Assembly: GCA_900469955.1 (NCBI GenBank)
Contig: UBYX01000003.1
Coordinates: forward strand, 1 to 64,000
DNA: 64,000 nt
Source of the DNA: Hyphomicrobiales bacterium
Lineage (GTDB): Bacteria > Pseudomonadota > Alphaproteobacteria > Rhizobiales > Rhizobiaceae
Direction of reading: 5' to 3'
The notes below the pieces were generated by a model. The model was not told where the DNA came from. It ran no database searches and saw only the letters and a program-made list of their open reading frames with translations. Positions 10,075 through 18,425 of the stretch are shown here, piece after piece (position 1 is the first letter of the stretch; the number at the start of each line of letters is the position of its first letter). The position numbers and the translations under genes are program-made.

Positions 10075-10845
10075 TCAGACGGCTAGGACTTCGGCAAGCC
10101 GTTTGACCGCGTATTCGTCTTTCCAACAGACGGCGGCTTCCCATGCGGCTGCGGCTTGCGCGGCGATGTCATACGCGCCGTCGTCGAGATCGGCGGCGTT
10201 GCGGGGCAGCGCGAGGTCAAGGTCGGGGACGTCGACGTGGGACTCGTCCCAGTCGATCAACGCGACCCGATATGCGGTCATGCGGATATTGCCAGGGTTT
10301 TTGGGGTTGCCGTGGACTACGCATGTCTGACACCCGATGAGCCGTGTCCACGCCGCGGGGCATCGAATAACGCCCTCGGGCGGCATCGCGGTTAGGTTGA
10401 CCCTCGTACCGGTCTCGGCCCGCAGGAGATCGATCGACGACCGCCAACCCGGGCGCTAGGGCCAGCCCTGCGTTAGCCGATGCAACTCGCCAAGCGCATG
10501 GGCCACGCGACGCCAGTCGGACTCCGTCTGGGGAGGTGCTCCCTCCATGTATTTCATCACGACCAGACCATCGACAAACAGGCGGCCGTCGGTGGTCGGG
10601 ATGGGCACTGGAACGGTCATGCCTTGACGCTCGAGGTGCTGGAGGAGTTCGGCTTCCCAGGCAAGATCGGCGTCGGTCCTGGAACCGAGACGCGCGACGG
10701 CGATATGCCCGCGGACCGGAACTCGCCACACGTCGTTGGCAACTCCACCCACAAGTGGCTCGACGCGAACCGCGTCTTCACCCCATTGTCCGAGTGCTTC
10801 CCAGCCCATTGCCGAATTCCCGAGGTGGAAACTTTCGAAACTCAT
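10075..10845 (-). pseudogene. Phosphotransferase (APH-like) gene interrupted by one amber codon
   Basis: Read through, this encodes about 256 residues of the aminoglycoside phosphotransferase / choline kinase-like fold. The N-lobe has VEPLVGGVANDVWRVPVRG. The catalytic loop reads CVVHGNPKNPGNIR, and the metal-binding segment is ALIDWDESHVDVPDLDLALP. A single TAG at 10456-10458, in frame on both sides, splits it after residue 129 (LTQGWP, stop, then RPGWRSSIDLL). A CAG-to-TAG change explains it. The usual HGD of the catalytic loop is HGN here. No restart with a ribosome-binding site is visible, so the gene is probably dead unless the stop is suppressed. Confidence 0.8.
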
Positions 10846-10917
10846 AGAGAAGGCTTACGACGTCTTGATGTCTACCAATGGCGCAAGCCGCCGGAGCACC
10901 TGCGCGTAGGGAGGGAC

Positions 10918-11535
10918 CTACGCTCCGCAGGTTTCCAACGAGGATATAAATGAATCGAACGCGGCGATATCGTAGCGAAGACCATTGGGTGGGAGGGTAT
11001 CAAGCCGAAGGCCTGCATCCGGCAGTCCCCAATACACCCGCCCACCGATCACTTCGTTCAGCAGAGTGTACCATTGGATGAGCGGCGGCTGCTGGCGGAC
11101 ATGTAATTCGAAACGATCCCGGACGCGGGAAGGGTCAGCGTCGCTTTGTTGTCGCGCTGTGATCGGGTCTATAATTTTGACGAAATATGCGTCGGCGAAA
11201 CCCAGCTTTCGTTCCGTGATCGCTTGACGGCTCTCCTGAAGCTGCAGGTCCCATTGGGATTTGGGAAGCACGCCGATCTGCGATAGGCTCCACGAATAAT
11301 GCAGCTTCAGGGGATCGGTGTCGCATACGGCATGACCCCTCGCGCGCTCCATCACCAGGGCGTCGCGCCACCGCTTGGCGTTCCAGTCCGTCCAGTATCG
11401 TGCGGTTGCGAGTCCCGTCTCGGGTTGAGCCTTGCGATCGTCCGGAAATGTCTCCGGGATCAGATATGGCTTTGCGTGGGACCGGCACCACGTTGTTTTG
11501 CCTGCCGCACTGATGCCCTCGACCACAACAATCAT
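10918..11535 (-). CDS. P-loop kinase-like NTPase
   Basis: A 205-residue protein with an N-terminal Walker A motif (VVVEGISAAGKTT) and a layout like small nucleoside or deoxynucleotide kinases of the AAA_28/thymidylate-kinase type. A GTG directly before the ATG (11538) is an alternative start; a G-rich stretch upstream may serve both. The substrate cannot be told from sequence. It lies about 70 bases upstream of the APH-like pseudogene on the same strand. A second P-loop kinase is found at 13.8-14.3 kb. Confidence 0.75.
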   Translation of the reverse strand: MIVVVEGISAAGKTTWCRSHAKPYLIPETFPDDRKAQPETGLATARYWTDWNAKRWRDALVMERARGHAVCDTDPLKLHYSWSLSQIGVLPKSQWDLQLQESRQAITERKLGFADAYFVKIIDPITARQQSDADPSRVRDRFELHVRQQPPLIQWYTLLNEVIGGRVYWGLPDAGLRLDTLPPNGLRYDIAAFDSFISSLETCGA

Positions 11536-11538
11536 CAC

Positions 11539-11823
11539 TCGCCCCCCGCATCAACGTGGCATCTGATATAGAACGACCCACTCGGTCGGAGCGCGTTCTT
11601 CACTTGTCTGTTCCCATCTACGCTTTGAAGACCTTTTCCGGGACTGATTTCGCAAGACGCCGCCTGTCGACCCGCTCTTTAACGTTCGCCCTTTAGGCCT
11701 TGGGGACGGCGCGACATGATCCGTCCGCCGCAGCAACTCATTAAATCATTCCAGCCGGACACCCGTTGAACAAAGAGACGCCATACTGAACGGGTTCAAG
11801 GCAGAACAGCGGGGCGGCTAGAA
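11539..11823. other. Intergenic stretch without a supported gene
   Basis: Contains only short frames lacking ribosome-binding sites and motifs. It separates the P-loop gene from the small paralogue pair. Confidence 0.5.
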
Positions 11824-12048
11824 TTACTCATCGGGATAGTTGAGGTTAGCCGACAGCAGGCGAAGAAGCTGAACCTCATTGCGAATCCCGTGCTGGAAGA
11901 GGTCAATAAGATCACCTGCGACATCACTAGCACGGCCTGTATGCTTGATGATGCCGCGTTTATCACAGATTCTGTCAAAAACCTGCTGAAGCATGGACAG
12001 GTCTTCCGGGTTCAGTGCGGAAGCGGACGGTGTGTGTTCCCGAAGCAT
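11824..12048 (-). CDS. Small protein, paralogue A of a three-member family
   Basis: A 74-residue soluble protein whose core is NPEDLSMLQQVFDRICDKRG, followed by a segment with LIDLFQHGIRNEVQLLRLL. The same arrangement (acidic-DL, a V-F/L-D helix with a Cys, then an A-rich helix and a G-I/V turn) recurs in the next gene and at 41307-41543. Nothing catalytic is visible and the function is unknown. The ATG at 12048 has only a weak ribosome-binding site. Confidence 0.7.
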   Translation of the reverse strand: MLREHTPSASALNPEDLSMLQQVFDRICDKRGIIKHTGRASDVAGDLIDLFQHGIRNEVQLLRLLSANLNYPDE

Positions 12049-12143
12049 GTGATCATGCTATCGTAATGATCCCTCAAACTCTATCGGGCAAAAGTCTGAT
12101 GGGTCACCGTCGCGCCGCGGGACCCCGAGGAATTCTATATTGA

Positions 12144-12440
12144 TCAGATGAAATCGATCTTGGACAGCAGACGCTCCAATTCCTGTTCGTCACTGATCCC
12201 ACTTTGGAAGAGCCTGATAACTGCTGCTGCCAACCCTTCCGCTTGCCGACTTTTCTTCGCGATTCTGTTGGCAAGACAGGTATTGTCGAACACCCTTTGA
12301 AGCATCGCTAGTTCTTCAGGAAGAACAGCCTCAACGTGACTTGATGAGGTATGGTCCACGAGCAACGGCGGTGCCTTTCGTTCGAAGAGCTTATTATCCT
12401 CCTGAGTTATCCTTTTTACAAGAGTTCTAAAGAGGCCCAA
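12144..12440 (-). CDS. Small protein, paralogue B of the same family
   Basis: A 98-residue protein. The shared core (LPEELAMLQRVFDNTC, then AAAVIRLFQSGISDEQELERLL) occupies residues 42-95, with an extra N-terminal extension that is basic and variable. The start is uncertain: a TTG at 12440 opens the frame, but no good ribosome-binding site precedes it, and a later GTG is possible. It sits 95 bases upstream of paralogue A on the same strand, so the pair may be a tandem duplication that has diverged. Confidence 0.65.
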   Translation of the reverse strand: MGLFRTLVKRITQEDNKLFERKAPPLLVDHTSSSHVEAVLPEELAMLQRVFDNTCLANRIAKKSRQAEGLAAAVIRLFQSGISDEQELERLLSKIDFI

Positions 12441-12483
12441 AAGGCGTCGGGGTCTTAAGTTGAACGATGCGGAAGCCCGACGG

Positions 12484-12726
12484 CTAGCGCCGTGTTTCGC
12501 TGAAATCGTCTTCTATTTCAGCAAGCATATCGAGGGCCTGATAGACGACCTTCGCCGATCTTTCTGAATAGTCAGCAGCAAGTTTTTGATGATCCCGGTC
12601 TATTCGCGTGCCCAGCGCTTCCATCTTTTTCCAGTGGGGAGCTTCGACAGCACGAGAGACGAGTGACAGGTAGTGAAGGCTCTTTCCCAATTCCATTAGA
12701 ACATGATCGCGTTGCGCAACGGTCAT
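12484..12726 (-). CDS. Hypothetical helical protein
   Basis: An 80-residue protein, MTVAQRDHVLMELGKSLHYL... ending EIEDDFSETRR, predicted all-helical and soluble. I do not recognise the family. It is the first of three small genes on the minus strand (12726 to 11824), which may be co-transcribed; gaps are 43 and 95 bases. Confidence 0.6.
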   Translation of the reverse strand: MTVAQRDHVLMELGKSLHYLSLVSRAVEAPHWKKMEALGTRIDRDHQKLAADYSERSAKVVYQALDMLAEIEDDFSETRR

Positions 12727-13133
12727 TCGGCATCACGCAATACTCCGGTTCGACCGGAATCAATCGAGGACGCGGTTGATTCGTTCCCGGAATAGCTCAA
12801 TGGATTGAGTAGTGGAGGTTTACGGCTCAATCACTTCACGAATTGGACGGCTGCCTCATGTCGTACCGTGTCGAAGGCAGACATAGGCAAATCAGAAGCC
12901 ACGATCTTCAGCATTAGGAACAAATTGCTCGGTCGGTGGGTTCATCTGTCAAAACGTCCGATTCGTTACTGGCAAGCACAATGGTTTGCTCTACCAATTT
13001 GCGCTGTTCTTCGTTGGTGGAAGCAAGACGCTTTGCCCATCTCAGCAGCATCTTTCGAAGATTTTGGGTGTGAGGTCCGCCCCATAACATGTGCTCGCCA
13101 ACGCAGGGCCGCCGAACGCCGAGCGCGCGGCTA
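12727..13133. other. Intergenic stretch without a supported gene
   Basis: An open frame at 12805-13239 on the plus strand lacks motifs and partly overlaps the XRE gene antisense. A D-arm-like stretch near 12790 was examined and rejected as a tRNA. Nothing else stands out. Confidence 0.5.
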
Positions 13134-13568
13134 TCATTTCTTACAATTGATAGTGGCTAGCTTTACCAAAACATCCGCTTGTGCTGCTTCGATTGGGATG
13201 CCTCGCAAGACGGTCGGAAAGGCCGCGGAAATCGCATAGGCGAAGACTTGAGGGTCCAAAACCACGTTCGCGCGCTGTGCTGCGCTCAGAATTGCCTCGT
13301 GGCATTGTGTGGCGGCCAGCGCATTGTCCGAGATCGGATCAGGTCTGCGGCCGAATAGCATCCAGGTTGGATCGATGGTAAACTGCTCAAGCAGGCGAGC
13401 CAGAATAGAAGATGGGATTTCCTCGTTGCCGCCTTCGTAACCGATGTACTTTGCGAGGGGGATGCCCAAACGGGATGCGAAATCTCGCTCAGATAATTCT
13501 GCCCTTAACCGGACTTCGCGAAGGCGCTTGGCAACGTCCTTGGTGGAATTGGTCGGCCTGCTTGTCAA
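13134..13568 (-). CDS. XRE-family transcriptional regulator
   Basis: A 144-residue protein with an N-terminal Cro/CI-type helix-turn-helix at about residues 11-68 (RLREVRLRAELSERDFASRL, then a YEGGNEEIP turn and an ILARLLEQFTIDPTWMLFG helix). A helical C-terminal part, perhaps for dimerisation or ligand binding, follows. The start is TTG at 13568, supported by AAAGGAG eight bases upstream. Its target is not evident; it may regulate itself or the neighbouring small genes. Confidence 0.85.
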   Translation of the reverse strand: MTSRPTNSTKDVAKRLREVRLRAELSERDFASRLGIPLAKYIGYEGGNEEIPSSILARLLEQFTIDPTWMLFGRRPDPISDNALAATQCHEAILSAAQRANVVLDPQVFAYAISAAFPTVLRGIPIEAAQADVLVKLATINCKK

Positions 13569-13791
13569 TGTATTGTCTCCTTTGACTAATCTCGAACAGC
13601 CAACCGCCTACCAGGGACAGGGTGCTCACCCACGTCGGAGAAGACCGCGATTGGCGCACCTGCGTCGTGGCGACTATCGGTCCAGAGCGGCCCATAGACG
13701 TGCCCAAGCATCGGCAGAGAATGTTCCCGAGCGTTTGGACGGGCGGCGCGGGAGAGCCTCTTCTCTGGTCATGACAACATCACGTTCTAGT

Positions 13792-14328
13792 TCAGAAGTT
13801 TTGCGCCCATTTTGCAATGATCGTTGCCGCATCTCTTGGAGACAATTGTGTAACATCAAGCTGCAGTAAGTTAGGCTCGTCTATGCCTGCGAGGACTTTA
13901 CGCTGCGCATGATTTCTCCTCGCCATTTCAGGGTCGCGCGGCTTCCTTTTTGCAGCTCGCCCGCCTGCTTTAATACGGCGGATGTTCTCGTCAAGATCGC
14001 AGTGGAGATGAACCACGGCCAACGGTGGTCGCTCACCACCGAGACGTACTATACGGCTCCATTCTGCGTTTCCCCACTCGCTGCCGCCCGTTAGCACCGT
14101 TGTGAGTACGACCGGAACCTCCGCGGGGAGCTTTCTAATCATGTCATGCGCGATCGTTTCGATCTTCTCGACCGTTTCGATAAATTCCGGAGACTTAAAT
14201 TCCGTCAAGGCAAAGGCAATATTGTAAACGCTATGAACATCCAACAGTCGGCCAGAGAATTTAGAGACCAACTCCTGGCCGATCGTGAGCTTTCCCACCC
14301 CAGGATATCCATTTAAGACGATAATCAC
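13792..14328 (-). CDS. Small P-loop kinase (AAA_33 type)
   Basis: A 178-residue protein with Walker A GYPGVGKLTIG at residues 7-17 and a lid-like basic region (KAGGRAAKRKPRDPEMARR) typical of small zeta-toxin/shikimate-kinase-like enzymes. The substrate is unknown. An ATG at 14328 fits the position of the P-loop close to the N terminus. No antitoxin-like partner is adjacent; the XRE gene lies downstream on the same strand with a gap of about 220 bases. Confidence 0.75.
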   Translation of the reverse strand: MIIVLNGYPGVGKLTIGQELVSKFSGRLLDVHSVYNIAFALTEFKSPEFIETVEKIETIAHDMIRKLPAEVPVVLTTVLTGGSEWGNAEWSRIVRLGGERPPLAVVHLHCDLDENIRRIKAGGRAAKRKPRDPEMARRNHAQRKVLAGIDEPNLLQLDVTQLSPRDAATIIAKWAQNF

Positions 14329-14716
14329 CGGAATTCTCCTTAACGTGATCGAGCCGGTGAAATCGCGCGAGACGACCGATGCCCTGCCCGGACTACGAGC
14401 CTCAACAGGCCGCGGCGGCTACATGCCAGGCGTGAATTTGCCTCCTTGCAAACCGGAGGTGATGCCCTAATTTTCCTACACCCTCCGGCTGAACCTGACA
14501 ATGTATCGGCCGCAACGCTGGACGGGGACGAAGAGAACATTCATGAACGATCAACCTTTTGCCGCCGATTTCATCCAGGCCTCAAGAGTGAGCAAAATCT
14601 CGTCTCCGCACTGGCCGGGAAGCGAGCGGCACGACCATCAGGCAGATCGAAGATAACTTCCCGATCCCCACCTTAATATCTCTGGCCTACTGATGAGGGG
14701 CAAGACGAAGGCAACC
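14329..14716. other. Intergenic stretch without a supported gene
   Basis: Divergent leader region between the P-loop kinase and the cupredoxin-like gene. Short frames here have no motif or ribosome-binding site. Confidence 0.5.
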
Positions 14717-15277
14717 ATGAGCGGTTACCGAAGCATCACAGTTGCATTGCTCGCCCTAATTCTAGTTGAGCAGACACCTGCGTGGGCCGACGCCGCTGGT
14801 ATATGCGCCCAGCAGTCTGAGGCGGATCAAGAACCCTGCCAAGACGCTCTCCACCTGTTGTTGGGTCATGACAACAAGATACCCGACCTCACAGTAAGGG
14901 CATTCGCCGCGCAGCATGGATGGACATACGAGTATCGATTACCAGGGTCTTCGGCTGGCTCCGCCGCCCAATTGACATGCGCATCGTCCGGCCAGTTGGT
15001 TCTGCCTCGAGGTCGAACCGTTAGCCTTCTGATCACGTCTGAAGACACGATCCACGAGTGGGCGATTCCGGCCATGGGCGTTCGCGGCGACGCCATCCCG
15101 GGAAGACTGGAGACGGTGACCTTCAACGCCTCGAAGGCAGGAACGTTCTCGGGGGGTAAGACCGCAGTCTCCGACGATCATGGAGGGGGAATCGAACTGC
15201 AGGTGCTGGAGCCGGAGGCATATCTGGTTTGGGAGCGCGACATCTTGCGGAAGGCATGCAAACCCAGATCGGACTAA
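14717..15277 (+). CDS. Exported cupredoxin-like protein, CoxB relative without CuA ligands
   Basis: A 186-residue protein with an N-terminal signal peptide (hydrophobic ITVALLALILVEQTPAWA). The C-terminal half matches the cytochrome c oxidase subunit II periplasmic domain: TIHEWAIPAMGVRGDAIPGR corresponds to the CoxB segment that carries the first CuA histidine. The ligand loop QCSELCG of CoxB is replaced by GKTAVSD, so both cysteines and the methionine are gone and two histidines remain. It therefore cannot form CuA. The transmembrane anchors of CoxB are also absent. ATG at 14717 has GAAGG five bases upstream. Function unknown; the PAAR gene begins 36 bases later. Confidence 0.75.
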   Translation: MSGYRSITVALLALILVEQTPAWADAAGICAQQSEADQEPCQDALHLLLGHDNKIPDLTVRAFAAQHGWTYEYRLPGSSAGSAAQLTCASSGQLVLPRGRTVSLLITSEDTIHEWAIPAMGVRGDAIPGRLETVTFNASKAGTFSGGKTAVSDDHGGGIELQVLEPEAYLVWERDILRKACKPRSD

Positions 15278-15313
15278 CGAGGATTTCGGGAATTAGGATG
15301 AAAGGTCACGGCG

Positions 15314-15610
15314 ATGCCAGCAGCACATCGGCAAGAGGATATTGGTTCCGGTCATGCCTGCCATTTTCCGCCAAGTGAGCCGGGCGGTAGTCCCAATGTC
15401 TTTGTCAACGACAGACCTCTGATGCGGGTGGGCGATGCTTACGAACCGCATGGCTGCCCTTCCTGTCCGGAACCATCTCACGGGTGCTCCTTGGCGACGG
15501 GTTCCGGTTCGGTATTCGTTAATGGCAAGCCCGCCGGGCGGATCGGCGATGCCATCGACTGCGGTGGAGAGGCCGCGGACGGATCGGGGAACGTCGAGAT
15601 CAGCGACTGA
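15314..15610 (+). CDS. PAAR-domain protein
   Basis: A 98-residue PAAR-like protein: repeated beta segments with NVFVNDRPLMRVGDAY, SVFVNGKPAGRIGDA and a GSGNVEI end, plus conserved Cys and His (HGCPSCPEPSHGC). PAAR proteins form the sharp tip of type VI secretion or contractile spikes and often carry effectors. This one has no C-terminal toxin extension. No VgrG or other type VI gene is in the window, so it is an orphan. It follows the cupredoxin gene closely (36 bases) and may be co-transcribed. Confidence 0.85.
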   Translation: MPAAHRQEDIGSGHACHFPPSEPGGSPNVFVNDRPLMRVGDAYEPHGCPSCPEPSHGCSLATGSGSVFVNGKPAGRIGDAIDCGGEAADGSGNVEISD

Positions 15611-15726
15611 GTGGATCATGAAACAGTATTCGGGCTGCTTGCGCCCTATTTGCGGACCTCGATCGGCCCGGTTTCGGGCAGTGGAGGCGAAAGCACGTCA
15701 GACCAGTGAACGCGAAGGAGCGCCGG

Positions 15727-15978
15727 TTGAAATACCTGAAGGTTGACTGGAAACATACCTTTCCGAAGGAGCCGCTCGAGCTGTTCACGGAACTCGACGA
15801 CGCTGACATGGAAACCAGAAAGGTTCACATCTATCCCGACGGTCACAGGGAACGCGCCGATACCATCCTCCCTGACAAAGACGCTGAGCTCAGTTATGTA
15901 CCGATCCCCCACTCGACGAGACCGAGCAGGTACGCGCCGCCATGCCGTCTCTCGAGATCGGCGACGATCTTGCGATGA
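15727..15978 (+). CDS. DUF6881-like protein, frameshifted near its end
   Basis: The start is a TTG at 15727 with AAGGAG six bases upstream, giving MKYLKVDWKHTFPKEPLELF and then ELDDADMETRKVHIYPDG, the pattern of the DUF6881 family (about 85-90 residues). After PIP the frame turns into a low-quality basic tail. Adding one C to the run at 15906-15910 would instead continue as PLDETEQVRAAMPSLEIGDD, a better-looking sequence that stays open to about 16260. I infer a one-base deletion. It lies about 115 bases after the PAAR gene, so a partner or immunity-like role is conceivable but unproven. Confidence 0.55.
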   Translation: MKYLKVDWKHTFPKEPLELFTELDDADMETRKVHIYPDGHRERADTILPDKDAELSYVPIPHSTRPSRYAPPCRLSRSATILR

Positions 15979-16062
15979 TGCGGGGCGTGCGTATGGGCGC
16001 GCGACTGTTTCCGGACGGCGACACTCTGCGTGTCCGGCTCACCCTCAAGACCGTCAATGAAA

Positions 16063-16398
16063 TCAGCTTCTCCAATCCCGCGGCTGAATATCTCGAGCCG
16101 ACGGAAAACCGCCGGTCTGACGCTTCCAGAGCCGTGAGAACAGGCCATCCCGCTCCACGAGTTCGGTGGGAGTGCCTTCTTCGGCGATACGTCCGCCATC
16201 AAGGACGACAATTCGGTCCATCTTGGCGATGGTCGAAAGCCGATGGGCAATTGCTATGACTGTATTGCCTTCCATCCCAGGCTGAGCCTGTCCTGGATCG
16301 CAGCTTCAGATTCGCTATCGAGGGCGGACGTCGCCTCATCAAGCACCAACTTCGGCGCATCCTTCAGGAGGACCCGCGCAATGATCGTCGCGACTACT
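16063..16398 (-). pseudogene. Relic of an ABC-exporter ATPase domain
   Basis: The minus strand reads [20 protein letters not shown] (Walker B) and [14 protein letters not shown], then after a frameshift near 16280 [20 protein letters not shown] (the H-loop) and VVLDGGRIAEEGTPTELVER. This is the last third of an exporter nucleotide-binding domain. The ABC signature, the Walker A and the membrane domain are missing, because homology stops near 16398 just before the MerR gene. It is a truncated and frameshifted remnant. Confidence 0.85.
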
Positions 16399-16474
16399 AA
16401 AACCTTGAATTTTCCACTTGAGCCGTACCCAACGTCATACCTTAGATGAGGTTCATGACTTTGCGGGAGCCTCC

Positions 16475-17560
16475 ATGCGGAATGATATCAAGGAAGAGAC
16501 CTGGTTGAATGCGGCACAATGCGCCAAACGCGTGGGCCTTACTGTTCGCGCACTACGGGTATACGAGCAAACCGGCCTCATCCACCCTCGCAGATCGGGA
16601 AAGAACTGGCGGCTCTACGGAGCTAGCGAAATCGCACGACTGAACGAAATTCTTACGTTGAAGCGGCTAGGTTTTACTCTGCAGCACATCGCCCGACTGT
16701 TGGGCGGGCAGCCGGTTGACCTCGACCGTATGCTCGATATGCAGAATCTAGGCCTGCAGGAGCAGTTGGCACGTACCCAGCAAAGTCTCGCCATTGTCGA
16801 TGCCCTGCGAGCGAAGACTGCCGCAGGCGACCTTCTGTCCGTCGATGAACTCCTGAAACTCGCAAAGGATACGAATATGACCGACACCTTATCCGAAGCC
16901 GTTGCATGGCGTCGTTGGGAGCAGGCGAGGCCGCGAAAAGAAAAGAAAATCGACGCGGCTCTCTGTGCCCAATATGCGGGCTATTACGCGCTGGATGACA
17001 TTGCCTATGTCATCACCCACCGCGACGGTCGGCTCTTTACCCGTCTCTCCCGTCAGCCGGAGCTGGAAATCTTCCCTGAGGATGTAGATCGGTTTTTCTA
17101 CAAAGCGGTTCAGGCTCAGATCACGTTTATCCGTAAACAACGCGGAGACGTAACAGGCCTCGTCCTCCACCAGCATGGTTATGACCACGACGCGCCTCGT
17201 ATTGAATGGGAACGTGGGGTCGCTCTGGAGGAGGCATTGGCCGACCGGATCAGGCAGAACCAACCGGTGGAGAACGGCAGGACTCTATTGCGGCTGGTGA
17301 TCGAGGACCTGTGCGGTGAGCCCGACTATACACTGATGACCCCTGCCCTCGCGGAATTGGCGCGGGAGCAATCCGAGACGAATGGCCCATTTCTCAAAAG
17401 TATGGGCATGCTCCGCGACATGACGTTTAAGAAGGTAACGAAGGAAGGGTGGGATTTATACGATGTCAGCTTTGACAACGGTCATCTATATTGGAGCTTC
17501 GTACTGAACGGCGGCGGGAAATTCAGCGGCCTGTTTTATCGGAAGCCTCCCGAAGATTGA
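16475..17560 (+). CDS. MerR-type regulator fused to a DUF3471-like domain
   Basis: A 361-residue protein. Residues 7-75 are a MerR winged helix ([34 protein letters not shown]), followed by a dimerisation coiled coil to about 125. The C-terminal half has the beta-rich pattern of DUF3471 ([19 protein letters not shown] then [20 protein letters not shown]), a module usually attached to serine beta-lactamase-like proteins. It may act as a ligand sensor, which is inference. I chose the ATG at 16475, with GGGAG six bases upstream, over a TTG at 16418. Confidence 0.85.
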   Translation: MRNDIKEETWLNAAQCAKRVGLTVRALRVYEQTGLIHPRRSGKNWRLYGASEIARLNEILTLKRLGFTLQHIARLLGGQPVDLDRMLDMQNLGLQEQLARTQQSLAIVDALRAKTAAGDLLSVDELLKLAKDTNMTDTLSEAVAWRRWEQARPRKEKKIDAALCAQYAGYYALDDIAYVITHRDGRLFTRLSRQPELEIFPEDVDRFFYKAVQAQITFIRKQRGDVTGLVLHQHGYDHDAPRIEWERGVALEEALADRIRQNQPVENGRTLLRLVIEDLCGEPDYTLMTPALAELAREQSETNGPFLKSMGMLRDMTFKKVTKEGWDLYDVSFDNGHLYWSFVLNGGGKFSGLFYRKPPED

Positions 17561-17671
17561 TGGAGAGCCTGGTTTTCCTGAAAGATCGCCACGACCGCCA
17601 AGTTCCCGTGTGCGCATAACCTTTTAAGGGGGCGAGCGAGGCGTTGGGCGGAAACGCGCCAACTCCGGTTA

Positions 17672-17935
17672 TTGATTTGGCCCAACAGCAGGCGCGCTTC
17701 CATTAGCCCAGTTCTCAGAGGTAGTGTGCCTGACTTGGAATTCTTGAAGTTGAACGTCGGCTGGAATGCCCATCCTGATATTCCAGAGCCGGAGGGAACA
17801 TTGGATGGAACAGTCCTGAGGCTTCAGTTCCTGCTCAATCCCTACGCCTATCGGGTAGCTCAAGGGGAAACAGGTATGCTGACGTTTATGGCCTGCGAGG
17901 CGTGGCGATTAGGCACACCTATCTCCGAACATTGA
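17672..17935 (+). pseudogene. Fragment of a hypothetical protein family
   Basis: From about 17726 the frame reads VPDLEFLKLNVGWNAHPDIP, then LRLQFLLNPYAYRVAQGETG and a CEAWRLG motif. This resembles a widespread small family in which an NDEGWYRGQ-like segment normally follows; here the frame ends at SEH. The N-terminal part has no ribosome-binding site. I treat it as a truncated remnant; a short functional variant is possible. Confidence 0.35.
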
Positions 17936-18005
17936 GGCTGCGGTAGCTTCCCGCCGAGGGGCATGACCGCAAGCGCACGCCAGAAGTGCGCACTGCCGCC
18001 TTTTG

Positions 18006-18254
18006 CTATTTGACGCGGGTCAGTCTTTCGCGAGTGAGAGCAAGTTCGAAATCGCCGTCGGGCAAAAGCTCTACGAGGTATCCATCAACGGTGTAGTAGA
18101 TCACCACCAACGGCGCTCCATCGTCAGTGTTGTCGGGGTTCGGCTCTCGCGTCGCCTTGATAACGGTTACCAAGGAACCTCTCTCGTTGACGCAGCTGAT
18201 AAACTGCTCTGGGGGGTTCATCATGGCGTGCGTCCCGTTGTCCACCGCGAGCAA
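18006..18254 (-). CDS. Hypothetical protein
   Basis: Up to 82 residues, ending LLPDGDFELALTRERLTRVK. Its middle (APLVVIYYTVDGYLVELLPD) has an alternating beta-strand pattern. An internal ATG pair at 18224 (MMNPPEQ) is as plausible a start as the TTG at 18254. I do not recognise the family. It is divergent from the antiporter gene, 171 bases away. Confidence 0.45.
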   Translation of the reverse strand: MLAVDNGTHAMMNPPEQFISCVNERGSLVTVIKATREPNPDNTDDGAPLVVIYYTVDGYLVELLPDGDFELALTRERLTRVK

Positions 18255-18425
18255 GCTTAGATGCCAGTTTCAACTGGGGCAAGGGCGACGTTACGGAGCG
18301 GGCCTGGGTTCGGCCGCACGTTGGGGAGATCAACTTTGGAACATTCAGCGAGGCCAGAGATTCCCTACTGAAGATCAGTAGCCGAAAGGGTCACGCTCTA
18401 TGCAACGACGAAATAGGACTAACCC

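Noticed and set aside
12785..12850. tRNA-like stretch (AGCTCAATGGATTGAG)
   Set aside because: The D-arm-like part is present but no anticodon stem, no TTCGAA-type T-loop and no matching acceptor stem.
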